Assembly: GCA_002839435.1 (NCBI GenBank)
Contig: PGYA01000015.1
Coordinates: forward strand, 32,596-96,595
Reading direction: 5' to 3'
Length of the DNA stretch: 64,000 bases
DNA from: Candidatus Riflebacteria bacterium HGW-Riflebacteria-2
GTDB taxonomy: Bacteria > Muiribacteriota > Ozemobacteria > Ozemobacterales > Ozemobacteraceae
The number at the start of each line of letters is the position of its first letter. Within the stretch, counting starts at the first letter, position 1. A program made the position numbers and the translations under genes. The notes below the pieces were generated by a model. The model had not been told where the DNA came from and searched no databases. It saw only the letters and a program-made list of their open reading frames with translations. Below are positions 53,059-61,827 of this stretch, in pieces.

Positions 53059-53087
53059 GACAGCCTCTGAATTAATCAGAGGCTGTC
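53059..53087 (-). terminator. Hairpin beside tRNA-3'-like element A
   Basis: GACAGCCTCTG-AATTAAT... pairs with CAGAGGCTGTC, 11 bp. On the minus strand it follows the tRNA-like element and leads into CGATTTTTAG, a terminator form. Confidence 0.6.
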
Positions 53088-53095
53088 CTAACGAT

Positions 53096-53129
53096 CGGTG
53101 ACGGGGGCGGGACTCGACCGAACGATCTT
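53096..53129 (-). repeat. tRNA-3'-end-like element A (34 bp)
   Basis: 34 nt identical to 61400-61433 except for two positions, in the same orientation. Minus strand reads as a degenerate T arm plus acceptor 3' strand (TCGAGTCCCGCCCCCGTCACC). No 5' half of a tRNA is adjacent. Such ends are typical integration targets; it lies beside a Fic gene fragment. Confidence 0.55.
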
Positions 53130-53199
53130 GAGAATAACTTTGTCAATCGCGATTGGCAAAAAATGATCGACAAACCAGTTAGTTGCTAAAATATGATCG

Positions 53200-53412
53200 T
53201 CAAAATACTACCTTGCCCTCAGCAATATTTAGAAGCTCTACAAAAGCATAAACACCGGATTTTCGCCCAGATGCTTCTTCTACAACCTTTAACATACCGT
53301 TGCCCCGCATTTTTTGAATAATTCTTCGAGCTGAAGGTGCAGGAATACCGGCATGTTCAACAAAATCGCTGCTTTTGAAAACCGGGCGGTCGAATAACCA
53401 GATTAGAGCAAT
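53200..53412 (-). pseudogene. Fic-family protein, C-terminal fragment
   Basis: A 70-codon frame with no start codon, closed upstream by an in-frame TAA at 53413-53415. It encodes ALIWLFDRPVFKSSDFVEHAGI...ARRIIQKMRGNGMLKVVEEASGRKSGVYAFVELLNIAEG, the winged-helix tail of Fic/DOC adenylyltransferases (the HTH followed by 'GR...YxxxELL'). The catalytic HPFxxGNG domain is absent. Probably the remnant of a horizontally acquired gene. Confidence 0.7.
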
Positions 53413-53449
53413 TTAAGAATGGTATCGCAAGAAGTTCTATTTTTAGCAT

Positions 53450-53476
53450 TTGCCTGCCCAGGCAATATGGTAAAAT
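53450..53476 (+). promoter_or_regulatory. Inverted repeat overlapping an extended -10
   Basis: TTGCCTG-CC-CAGGCAA at 53450-53465, then TGGTAAAAT (extended -10) at 53468-53476. A repressor bound at the repeat would cover the -35 region. It lies 240 nt before the DUF1566 gene. Confidence 0.4.
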
Positions 53477-53549
53477 CTGAGTAGATGATTGTGTTGCTGA
53501 GGCAAAAATTTTTAACTGTTTAAGTAAGTTTGCTGCCGGATTTACGCGA

Positions 53550-53650
53550 ACCTTGGATAGTTACCAATGACAAACCTGGCGACGAGAGGCATGCCAGATG
53601 CGCAAAAGGCTTGCAAGACCTGATGCGGGTAAGCAGGATCTGATTCACCA
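53550..53650 (+). promoter_or_regulatory. Structured leader, possible c-di-GMP-I-like riboswitch
   Basis: Contains ACAAACC, a hairpin CTGGC...GCCAG with a GAGAGG loop region, then ATGCGCAAAAGGC, a second hairpin GCTTGC...GTAAGC, and GGGTAAGCAGGATC. The order CAAACC - hairpin - CGCAAA - hairpin - GGTA-GC-GG is like GEMM-I RNAs, but several conserved bases differ. Low confidence. Confidence 0.2.
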
Positions 53651-53712
53651 ACACCCTTACAGGAATGGCGTAATCATTCATTGTAGTTTTTTGATAATTG
53701 AGAAGGGGTTCA

Positions 53713-54798
53713 ATGATGAGTAAATTCCATAACATGCAGAGAAACCTGGCATTTCTGGCGGCGGCCCTCATACCGGTGCTGCTGGTTGGTATTTTAACGG
53801 CCGGCGATTTGAATCCTCCTGCCCCTCCCACTGACCCGACCAGCGCCATGTATAATCTTGCCGATCTTTACAACCGTCTTAATGCAGGCACTCCCGGCGC
53901 CAAACGCACCGGCGCTTTCACGGAACCTGTTGCAGCGCCTGGCAGCACCATGCACACGCTCAACGAAATAATGAACAAAGCACCGGCTGTCGATGCCCTC
54001 GGCGCCACTGCCGACCAGGTTCTGGCCGGTAAGAAATACTGGGGCCTGAACCTCAGCCAATGGGGCGCACAGTCGGGCACCATGAGCAATATTGGCGCGC
54101 AGCAGATTATTCCGGGCGCAGCCACTCAGACCATAAACCAGGGCTATCATGACGGCACCGGCGCAGTAAGCGGCGATGCCAGCCTGGTAGGCGCGAACAT
54201 CAAGTCTGGTGCCACAATTTTTGGGGTTGCCGGCAATGCCAATGTCGTTGACACCTCAACGGGCAACGCCCTTGAATCGCAGATAGCTGCCGGAGCTAAG
54301 GCCTGGGTCAATGGACAGTTGGTAACCGGCCGGCTAAGCGGCGGCACCTACGTGGCATCGACCACCGGTATATGGAGTGCTGGCGGGCGCTGGTGCAACC
54401 GTGGCGACGGAACAGTGGTAGACACCTATAGCGGCCTGATCTGGGATCAGCAGGGAACGGTTTCATCCGGATCATTCTATACTGTTCAAGCGCTGTGCAC
54501 TGACCACTGGCGACTCCCCACGTTAGGTGAACTGGAAACGGCAGTTTCAATGTGGCAAGCTCCGGAGTATGTTACCACCAACCTTAGGACTCAGGGGATA
54601 TTTGCGAATATAACAACGAATTGGGTGTGGACCTCCACCAGAATTATTTATCCTTCTGCGCCTCACCTTGTCGCATACCAGACAGTAAAATTGGATACCC
54701 ACGATGGCGGCGGCGTTTATCCTAATCTTAACAATACAATGCCACAGCTCGCCACTTACACCGGCATCTTCGTCTGGCGGGTGCGCAGCGCATGGTGA
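53713..54798 (+). CDS. Exported DUF1566 (Lcl C-terminal) domain protein
   Basis: 361 aa from ATG 53713 (AAGGGG upstream). Signal or anchor helix NLAFLAAALIPVLLVGILTAG, then a low-complexity Thr/Gly/Ala-rich region. The last 140 residues are a DUF1566 domain: RWCNRGDGTVVDTYSGLIWDQQ, HWRLPTLGELETAVS, VWTSTRI and VWRVRSAW at the end. These domains are common on surface or pilus-linked proteins. The next gene starts 16 nt later. Confidence 0.8.
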   Translation: MMSKFHNMQRNLAFLAAALIPVLLVGILTAGDLNPPAPPTDPTSAMYNLADLYNRLNAGTPGAKRTGAFTEPVAAPGSTMHTLNEIMNKAPAVDALGATADQVLAGKKYWGLNLSQWGAQSGTMSNIGAQQIIPGAATQTINQGYHDGTGAVSGDASLVGANIKSGATIFGVAGNANVVDTSTGNALESQIAAGAKAWVNGQLVTGRLSGGTYVASTTGIWSAGGRWCNRGDGTVVDTYSGLIWDQQGTVSSGSFYTVQALCTDHWRLPTLGELETAVSMWQAPEYVTTNLRTQGIFANITTNWVWTSTRIIYPSAPHLVAYQTVKLDTHDGGGVYPNLNNTMPQLATYTGIFVWRVRSAW

Positions 54799-54814
54799 GC
54801 TGCCCGAATAAAGC

Positions 54815-57604
54815 ATGAAAAAAACTGCAAAAAAACTGTTTATAATGACCTCAATTCTGCTCATGGCCATTTTGGCCGTCAGCCTTTTGGGATGCCGCAT
54901 TATTGAGGGATTTTTCAGTTATGACAATGACACCGGAACCAGTGCGCCAAATCTTTCTTTGAGCGGCAGCATACTCGTTGATCCAGATTCTTTGTCTTCG
55001 TTGTTGGCAAGCCACAGATATGCCAGCAAATCTTTACTGCCAGCCGATCTTTCTGGTTATGTAGGCATCGAAGGAGCCGAAGTCTGGATCGAAGAGCTGC
55101 CTGATTTCCCGCACCAGATAACTGACAAAGATGGAAAATACACCTTCACCGGCTTGCCGGCAGGCGACTTTCACATCATTTCGGCCTATAAAAAACTTGA
55201 CAACAGCATGATGAAAGTTCGTTCTGAACCGGTTGTTATTGCCGCCATCACCGATATTGCCACGGCGTCCGCGCTTGCACTTGCACCCGCCGACAAAGTT
55301 GTTACCGGCGTATTGCGAGATGACAATGGCGATTTTGTGCCGGCTGGTACGGTGCTGATCCTCTGGGGCGAGAAGTTCGTCGTTGGCCAGGAAGGCCAGT
55401 TCACGACTCCGGCATTACCCAATGATGTCGAGATCGCCGACATAATTTTTGCAAAAGCTGATATAGCCGTTGCTGACCGACCGGTAATCCCGGTGCAATT
55501 CTATTCAGCCGAGGCGCCGACCGTCGTAGAAATGCAGGTTGGCAGCGGACAGGATGACTTTACGCCTTTTACCGCTGTTATGAACGTCAAAATAAATGGC
55601 CAGGCGGTTACTGTAGTCAATGTTATCCAGAACAGTGATATTGTCGATCTCTCATTGAGCCTGAAAGGCCTTGACCGCAATGCCCCCGGTGTTACCTACG
55701 AATGGGATTCAGGCCGCGGCAGCTTTGCAACTTACCCGACAATCAGCGATTCAGCAATATGGCTCGCGCCAGACACCTCTGGCATGGCGGTCATCAGCGT
55801 AAAAATCAGCGCGCCGGGCCACGGCTCTTTCAAGGTTGCACTGCCGCTCGTTGTTGATGTGCCGGTTAAGGCACCCAGATTCGCCTTAACTTTCGATTCA
55901 GGCTCAGGCAGTTCAGTAAGCGCACAATCAATCGAAGCAGGAGCAAAAGCGGTCGAGCCTTTCCCACCGACGCTGGCAGCCTATAAATTTGCCGGCTGGT
56001 ACAAGGAAGCCGCCCTGGTGAACCAATGGAACTTTGCCCTGGATAAAGTAACCGCGGCAACAACCGTTTACGCGAGATGGCTTGATGAAGCTGTCTTAAC
56101 CCACATTTTGACCTTTTCCTCGCAGGGTGGCAGTCCGATAGTCGCGCAGATCATTGAATCAGGAACAAATGCTGCCGAGCCAGCAGAGCCGATCCGATCC
56201 GGTTACGCGTTTGCCGGCTGGTATAAGGAAACAGCACTGACAAACCAATGGAACTTCGCAGTCGACACAGTAACCAGCGACACCACAATCTACGCCAAAT
56301 GGCAAACCGACGCCCTGCCGTATTACCGGGTTTTATTTGACCCGCAGGGTGGCAGCCGGGTTATCGCACAGCTGATAAAATCGGGCAGCAATGTCAGCGA
56401 ACCGGCAGCAGCCACTAAAGATGGCTACGAACTTGCCGGCTGGTATAAAGACCTGGCCCTGCAGAACCAGTGGAACTTTGTGACTGACACCGTTTCGGCC
56501 GATATGACTCTGTATGCAAAGTGGGTTACAGCGACAGTTAAATTCTACAGGGTTACCTTTGCTGCGCAGGGCGGGAGTGATGTTCCCATGCAGACGATCC
56601 AGTCAGATGCCCAGGTCGTAGAACCAGCTGCACCTATTAGAACCGGCTATGTTTTCGCCGGCTGGTATAAAGAAGCTGCTGCGAGCAATTTGTGGAACTT
56701 TCTCGCAGACAAGGTCACCACCGATACAACAGTATACGCAAAGTGGATTCCCGAGACAGTCGGAAACTTCATGGTTACCTTTAATTCACAGAGCGGCAGC
56801 GCGGTAGAAGCGCAGCTTGTTGCATCCGGTGCTTTGGCCGTGGCACCTACGGTCCCAACGCTCGCCAGCTTCACCTTCGCCGGCTGGTATAAAGAAGCAG
56901 AGCTGATCAACCAATGGGACTTTGCCACCGATGCGGTCTCGGCCAATACTACTCTCTACGCAAAATGGACCAGCAATCTGCCAGAACAGTTCACATTGAC
57001 TTACACCGCCGGAGCAAACGGAGCCATCACTGGAACATCACCTCAGACCGTAGTTGCAGGCGGCAGCGGCACGCCGGTGCTTGCCGTAGCGAACACCGGA
57101 TATCTGTTTTCAAACTGGAGCGATGCGCGCACCGATAACCCAAGAACTGACTTGAACCTTAATGGCAATGTTTCGGTAACCGCAATATTTTTGGAAATAG
57201 GAATGAAAACACCGGGTATTAACAAGTATGCTTACAGTGAGAATGCCGGCTGGATCAACTTTGCTCCAACCAATGGCAATGTCTTTGTCAAGCTTGGAAG
57301 CACAAGCTACCTTTCAGGAACAGCATGGAGCGAAAACCTTGGCTGGATTAAATTTGCAGCAGACTCGGCTACCGCACCCTATGGCAACACCACCGCCACC
57401 AACTGGGGCGTTAATATTGGCGCCGACGGAAAGCTTGTCGGCTACGCCTGGAGCGAAAATGCCGGCTGGATTAATTTTGCTGCTGCGCAGTCGACGGCTG
57501 CCATAGACATGCAAACTGGTGCACTGAGTGGCTATGCCTGGGGAGAAAACATTGGCTGGGTTAAATTCGCCGGCTCTGCTTACAGAGTGCAGTTTGCTTT
57601 ATAA
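54815..57604 (+). CDS. Large surface lipoprotein with five InlB-type repeats
   Basis: 929 aa. Lipobox SLLGC. After a CarboxypepD_reg-like region (about 50-170) and an Ig-like region (about 240-345) come five Listeria-Bacteroides repeats (about 350-722), each ending in patterns such as 'FAGWYKEA...NQWNFA.D.V....T.YAKW'. A 'bacterial repeat' FTLTYTAGANGAITG...GYLFSNWSD follows (about 725-795), then four short units YAxSENxGWIxFA (SENAGWINFA, SENLGWIKFA, SENAGWINFA, GENIGWVKFA). Adhesin-like; partner unknown. Probably co-transcribed with the DUF1566 gene. Confidence 0.87.
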   Translation: MKKTAKKLFIMTSILLMAILAVSLLGCRIIEGFFSYDNDTGTSAPNLSLSGSILVDPDSLSSLLASHRYASKSLLPADLSGYVGIEGAEVWIEELPDFPHQITDKDGKYTFTGLPAGDFHIISAYKKLDNSMMKVRSEPVVIAAITDIATASALALAPADKVVTGVLRDDNGDFVPAGTVLILWGEKFVVGQEGQFTTPALPNDVEIADIIFAKADIAVADRPVIPVQFYSAEAPTVVEMQVGSGQDDFTPFTAVMNVKINGQAVTVVNVIQNSDIVDLSLSLKGLDRNAPGVTYEWDSGRGSFATYPTISDSAIWLAPDTSGMAVISVKISAPGHGSFKVALPLVVDVPVKAPRFALTFDSGSGSSVSAQSIEAGAKAVEPFPPTLAAYKFAGWYKEAALVNQWNFALDKVTAATTVYARWLDEAVLTHILTFSSQGGSPIVAQIIESGTNAAEPAEPIRSGYAFAGWYKETALTNQWNFAVDTVTSDTTIYAKWQTDALPYYRVLFDPQGGSRVIAQLIKSGSNVSEPAAATKDGYELAGWYKDLALQNQWNFVTDTVSADMTLYAKWVTATVKFYRVTFAAQGGSDVPMQTIQSDAQVVEPAAPIRTGYVFAGWYKEAAASNLWNFLADKVTTDTTVYAKWIPETVGNFMVTFNSQSGSAVEAQLVASGALAVAPTVPTLASFTFAGWYKEAELINQWDFATDAVSANTTLYAKWTSNLPEQFTLTYTAGANGAITGTSPQTVVAGGSGTPVLAVANTGYLFSNWSDARTDNPRTDLNLNGNVSVTAIFLEIGMKTPGINKYAYSENAGWINFAPTNGNVFVKLGSTSYLSGTAWSENLGWIKFAADSATAPYGNTTATNWGVNIGADGKLVGYAWSENAGWINFAAAQSTAAIDMQTGALSGYAWGENIGWVKFAGSAYRVQFAL

Positions 57605-57669
57605 AAAACACTAGTCAAATATCGCCATAGCAGCACAAAATACTAATTAAACATAAGAGCATCAAGCTA

Positions 57670-58710
57670 TCAGTGAACCGTTACTTTAATGTTGGTATAG
57701 CGTGGCTGTGTGGACTTATTTGGAACCGCATTGAACTTGCGGGCAAAAAACAGCTTATCCTCAAGGCCTTCATAACGCACAAGCTTGTTTTCCATCAGAT
57801 AAAATATTTTCTCATCAGACTGGCTCCAAGTGTTGCCTACAAATATCTTGCGACATGAGGCATCAGCATTAAATGACCAGGAACTCCACTCACCTGCCAT
57901 ATCAGCGATTTTCAGTTCGGAACGGCCAATTTCTCTGTCTGGTATACCATTGCCAGTCGTATCCGCCCATGCAATAATGTAAAAGCCTCCATGACTTCCG
58001 GCAACAGCATGTTTTATACTGATTGTGTATTTTCCTGGCCTGGAGAATTCCGGCTTAACTGCCCAAACCTGAACATTGTGACCTGTATCATCTATCTTCT
58101 GTATTTCATGGGTGGTCACACCAAGAACCTTCTGTTCAGGAAACAAGGCTGAAAATTTTATATTTGTGTAACGTGGCGACACAAATTGATTTGGAACGGC
58201 ATCGAACGTTCTGGAAAAGAACAGCTTATTTTCTATGCCATGATAAGAATTATTGCTGCCCTGACTATAGTATATCTTTTCATTATTCTGGGACCAGGTA
58301 TTGCCCACAAAAATATTTTCAGCAGTGGAAGTAAAATCCCATGAACTCCATGCCCCGGCGGAGTTTCCAGTTTTTAGTTCTGATCGCCCTATTTCTTTAT
58401 CAGGAATGCCATTCCCATCAATGTCAGTCCAGGCAATTAGATAGAAACTTCCCTGTGCACCTGCAACTGCGTGTTGCATGCTAAGCCTGAATTTTCCCGG
58501 GTGGTAAAACTGAGATTGCACACGCCAGACCTGGACGTTATGACCACTGTCAGTTGTTTCATGAACATCAGTCGTTCCCAAAATCCCATGACCTTCACTG
58601 ACAGCCGTGGGCATTCCCATATCTATAATCGCCGGGGCAACCGATGCTTCCAAGCCATGAGTAAACATTGCCAGCAAGACTAGACATACCATCTTAAATA
58701 CCAATTTCAT
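57670..58710 (-). CDS. Secreted protein of two duplicated domains, unknown
   Basis: 346 aa; GGAAGGG 6 nt before the ATG. Signal peptide MVCLVLLAMFTHGLEA. Two copies of a ~150-residue domain (about 30-190 and 195-346) with GHNVQVWRVQSQFYHPGKF / GHNVQVWAVKPEFSRPGKY, YLIAWTDIDGNGIPDKEIGRSEL / YIIAWADTTGNGIPDREIGRSEL, and FVGNTWSQ in both. The DxDGNGIPD loop looks like a calcium-binding dockerin-type or thrombospondin-3-like turn. Family not recognised. Confidence 0.78.
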   Translation of the reverse strand: MKLVFKMVCLVLLAMFTHGLEASVAPAIIDMGMPTAVSEGHGILGTTDVHETTDSGHNVQVWRVQSQFYHPGKFRLSMQHAVAGAQGSFYLIAWTDIDGNGIPDKEIGRSELKTGNSAGAWSSWDFTSTAENIFVGNTWSQNNEKIYYSQGSNNSYHGIENKLFFSRTFDAVPNQFVSPRYTNIKFSALFPEQKVLGVTTHEIQKIDDTGHNVQVWAVKPEFSRPGKYTISIKHAVAGSHGGFYIIAWADTTGNGIPDREIGRSELKIADMAGEWSSWSFNADASCRKIFVGNTWSQSDEKIFYLMENKLVRYEGLEDKLFFARKFNAVPNKSTQPRYTNIKVTVH

Positions 58711-59102
58711 ACTTTACCCTTCCAGAGATTCAATTTCATTTAATATATTTGCAAACCAAAGGTAATGGCAAGAACATAAAACAGCTTTTGTGAGTTGGAA
58801 TCAACAATTAAGATTGAGAAAAAAACCATGGTTGGGCTCAGCAAAATAGCTCTGACTTCATTTTTTTACTTAATATTTCGCACTAGTCTTAAATAGTTAT
58901 AAACACGAACTGCATCACCTTGAGGCCCGCGTCCTTGTGGAAAGTTTCAACAACGGGATAATTAGAAGCTGCTGACAACACAATCATCAACCTGACAAAC
59001 AATATGGTTTCGTCAATGAAATTTGGCCCCTTTTGATATTTTCTTTTGGCCCCACCCAAGTGTTGAGTTAGAGGGCGTTTACGACAGAATTCACTCCTGT
59101 TT
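58711..59102. other. Intergenic region without a recognisable gene
   Basis: AT-rich. TTTGGCCCC occurs twice (near 59024 and 59048) and may mark the broken edge of the IS21-like element whose 3' part follows. No convincing open frame. Confidence 0.4.
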
Positions 59103-59441
59103 ATGTCTGAAAAAATTGGTGAGCCTGTCAAGAGCGTCATTGAGGCAATTTTCAAGGCCCGCCCACACCCGAAACAAGGTTTCAGGTCAGCACTTGGTCT
59201 GCTGCGCTTCGGTAGAATTCTGGGTGAAGAAAGACTGCTTAATGCCTGCAAAAAAGCCATAGACATAGGATCTCCGAAATACAAAAGCGTAAAAGCGATT
59301 CTGGAAAGTGGCCAAGACAGATGCTTTTCTGACAAAAGTGAAAACAGGCAGTTACCGAAGCATGAAAACATCCGTGGCAAAGCTTATTATCAGACAAAGG
59401 AGGAAGAAAATGATGTTGTTACAACAAACCATAAAATTTAA
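59103..59441 (+). pseudogene. istA: IS21-family istA transposase, 3' fragment
   Basis: 112 codons corresponding to the C-terminus of IstA: EAIFKARPHPKQGFRSALGLLRFGRILGEERLLNACKKAIDIGSPKYKSVKAIL, then LPKHENIRGKAYY, the usual IstA ending. The catalytic DDE core and the N-terminal helix-turn-helix are missing. An AGGAGG and ATG at 59410 would start istB in the usual overlap, but that frame ends after 38 codons. A decayed insertion sequence. Confidence 0.85.
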
Positions 59442-59526
59442 AGCAGCTTTGCTGTATGATTCTCTCATTCTATCCCTCCATAAAAGCAAACAACCCGTCG
59501 ATTTGCGCGAACCCCCTAGAGGGTAA
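59410..59526 (+). pseudogene. Possible istB 5' remnant
   Basis: Short frame beginning at ATG 59410 with AGGAGG upstream, overlapping the istA end as in IS21 elements. Only the first dozen residues (MMLLQQTIKFKAALL) could be IstB-like; the rest is unrelated. The assignment rests on position. Confidence 0.3.
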
Positions 59527-59761
59527 GAAGCGTGACGGGTACGTTACTATTAACGTAAATCGACAAAGTTCAATTGGCAAGCAAAACATTTCAGACAAAA
59601 GAACAAGTTATCCCCTAGAACGAGGACTTGATCGGTGCCGGGGACCTATGCCGAGCTATTTTCTCGTCCGGAAATTTGGTATTCATTTAAAATGGTATAA
59701 TATGTGAAAAGGAATCACGCGACCAATTCTAGGCAGTTTGCAGACCATAGGAGCGCTGAGT

Positions 59762-61264
59762 ATGGCAAAAAGAACAATACCATTTTTGATAGCTTTTCTG
59801 TTCATAGTTGTGATTTCCAGTAAAGCTCAGCAAAAAAACATAATCTTCCATGATAATCGTGCATATGTAACCTTTGAAGGTATAGATGATTGGGAAATCA
59901 AACCTGTTCAGATTGGAGACAAATACGGGTTCGAAGGGAAAAATGCGAGCCAGGGGATTTTTATGCTACCGGATAAAGCCAGAAGCTTCAGTGAAGACCT
60001 GGCAGCTGTTTGTCTGGATGGACGCTGGGGCTACATTTCCAACACAGGAAAACTAAAGATTCCGTATCGATATGATGAAGCACAGTCATTTGCTTCAGGC
60101 ACAGCCATAGTGGTTGTCAATAAACGCTATGGCCTTATCAACAAAAAGGGCAACTATTCAATTAAACCAAAGTATAGTTTTCTTTCCCGCACTGATAACC
60201 CAGACATGTTTTTTGTATTCGACGACTGGAAAGCTGGGATTATTCACAGAACCAAGGGAATGATTTTATCGCCAGGCTACTCTGAATTATCGCTTGAATG
60301 TAATGAAGTAATTCTTGCAAGCAAAGACAACAAACAAGGTTTGTTTGATTACCGAGGCAAAGTCATTTTGCCAATGACAGATGCTCCCATAAAAGCACGC
60401 GGGAAATTCATTCTGATTCCTAGCAAAGAAGAATTCTCTCCAGTTTTCGAATACAAGAAAAACAAACTCGTCAAGTCTGGTCGCGTGAAAAATTTTATTT
60501 CAAGTGATCTGGCTCCATTTCAAGATAGTAAAGGGAATTGGGGTTTCATGAATAGTCAGCTTCAGCTGACTATCCCGGCAATTTATTCATGGGTCACAGA
60601 ATTCGATTCTGGCGAAGCTGCTGTTGATGGGCATAATGGTATCGAAATCATCGATCTCATCGGGCAGCCGATTGCAAATCCCAAAACAACAAGAAATTTG
60701 TATAATACCCTGGGCTGGCAAAGAGTGAGTTTCCAGGGGCGCCAGGGAATTCAGGATTCCGATGGGGTCTGGGTAACACGACCCGACTATCTGGATTTTA
60801 AAATATTCTCAACTGGAACATCACTTGCGAAGCACGAATCCGCGGGTAAAGAGTTGTGGGTTCTCTTAACTGCAGAAAAAGATCCCACTCGGCGCCCAAC
60901 TTTTTCCGAAGTGGGAGAAATTCATCAAGATCGCTGTTGGGTTAAATCTAACGGCAAGTTCAGTTTTCTGAATGAACAAGGGCTAATGATTAATTCGCAG
61001 AGTTATGAAGAAGTTACGGAGATGGAAAGAGGTATCGCTGCAGTTAGAAAAGGAACCCTTTGGGGGTTCATAAACAGGGATGGGAAACAACTGCAACCTC
61101 ATATCTACACAAAGATTGTGCCCAAGGGGAATAGCCATTTTCTGGTGTTTGAAGGTAAAAAGTCTGGTTTAATCAATAGCAAGGGCGAATACTTAAAAGC
61201 CGAACAAGATATTTATCCCGCAGAAGCTATTGATAAAACACCACCTAAGTTTGGAAATAAATAG
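59762..61264 (+). CDS. Exported WG-repeat protein
   Basis: 500 aa from ATG 59762 (GGAG upstream). Signal peptide TIPFLIAFLFIVVISSKAQ. About eight WG-type units, e.g. DGRWGYISNTGKLKIPYRYDEA, NKRYGLINKKGNYSIKPKY, KGNWGFMNSQLQLTIPAIY, and KGTLWGFINRDGKQLQPHIY. A promoter-like TATAAT with TGG before it lies at 59696-59701. The C-terminal WG unit and the N-terminal WEIKPVQIGDKY resemble the smaller protein at 42.0 kb. Role unknown. Confidence 0.82.
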   Translation: MAKRTIPFLIAFLFIVVISSKAQQKNIIFHDNRAYVTFEGIDDWEIKPVQIGDKYGFEGKNASQGIFMLPDKARSFSEDLAAVCLDGRWGYISNTGKLKIPYRYDEAQSFASGTAIVVVNKRYGLINKKGNYSIKPKYSFLSRTDNPDMFFVFDDWKAGIIHRTKGMILSPGYSELSLECNEVILASKDNKQGLFDYRGKVILPMTDAPIKARGKFILIPSKEEFSPVFEYKKNKLVKSGRVKNFISSDLAPFQDSKGNWGFMNSQLQLTIPAIYSWVTEFDSGEAAVDGHNGIEIIDLIGQPIANPKTTRNLYNTLGWQRVSFQGRQGIQDSDGVWVTRPDYLDFKIFSTGTSLAKHESAGKELWVLLTAEKDPTRRPTFSEVGEIHQDRCWVKSNGKFSFLNEQGLMINSQSYEEVTEMERGIAAVRKGTLWGFINRDGKQLQPHIYTKIVPKGNSHFLVFEGKKSGLINSKGEYLKAEQDIYPAEAIDKTPPKFGNK

Positions 61265-61371
61265 CTAACAAATTCAATAGCACCCATGTTTTGGAAAAAT
61301 AGTAACCCGTAAAGTCTTCCAGGACAGATTTCCTAAATTAAAATTTTTCTGAAAACCTCGCTAAAAACGAA

Positions 61372-61396
61372 AAATCCTCGTCATGGACGAGGATTT
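61372..61396 (-). terminator. Hairpin beside tRNA-3'-like element B
   Basis: AAATCCTCGTC-ATG-GACGAGGATTT, 11 bp; on the minus strand it follows the tRNA-like element and ends in TTTTTCG. Confidence 0.65.
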
Positions 61397-61399
61397 GTT

Positions 61400-61433
61400 C
61401 GGTGCCGGGGACGGGACTCGACCGAACGATCTT
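61400..61433 (-). repeat. tRNA-3'-end-like element B (34 bp)
   Basis: Second copy of the element at 53096, 32 of 34 positions identical, same orientation. Minus strand reads TCGAGTCCCGTCCCCGGCACC followed by the terminator hairpin. It borders the excisionase/ParB segment on its right and could be the attachment site of that element. Confidence 0.55.
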
Positions 61434-61728
61434 AAAACTCCCGCTAACACTGATCAACTCGAACTTCGTCATTCCAGTTCGTCAGCATAAGTTGGCATAT
61501 ATTAGCACAAACCACTACCAAAATCACTACCACTTATGAATTTTTGAAACATCTTGCCCATCTGCAATTAAGTCTCCTAAACAGCCAATAGATTGCACAA
61601 GCACAGCCCAAAAGAAGAAGCAATAATCCCATCAAGATTCAAGCAAAACAGAGCTTTCCGCAATTCATTTTTTTACAATATTAGAGTATCCGCATTTTTA
61701 ATGCTTCTCGGGCTGTTACTAAAAGACT

Positions 61729-61757
61729 GTCAATATTTTTTTTGACTTTTTTTGTCA
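61729..61757. promoter_or_regulatory. Cluster of GTCA/TGAC half-sites
   Basis: GTCA (61729), TGAC (61743) and GTCA (61754) separated by T runs, forming alternate inverted pairs such as TGAC-TTTTTTT-GTCA. Possible operator of the mobile segment. Confidence 0.35.
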
Positions 61758-61789
61758 GGTTCAAACCCATAACAGTGACCATAAACCCT

Positions 61790-61824
61790 GTTTCTAAAGA
61801 TCTAAATTCAATAACTTTAGAAAC
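61790..61824. promoter_or_regulatory. Perfect 10-bp inverted repeat before the excisionase-like gene
   Basis: GTTTCTAAAG (61790-61799) and CTTTAGAAAC (61815-61824), 15 nt apart. The right arm lies just upstream of TATATT at 61832-61837, the likely -10, so a bound repressor would block transcription. Confidence 0.55.
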
Positions 61825-61827
61825 ACG

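Larger units (their letters stand above)
61265..61827. other. Intergenic boundary region
   Basis: No gene visible. Holds the terminator hairpin and tRNA-3'-like element B at its left part and, at the right, TGAC/GTCA half-sites and an inverted repeat before the excisionase-like gene. The middle (61440-61720) is AT-rich and featureless. Confidence 0.5.

Noticed and set aside
58889..59380. 163-codon minus-strand frame over the istA fragment
   Set aside because: Mostly antisense to the IS21 fragment; only its last 40 codons are outside it and match nothing I know.
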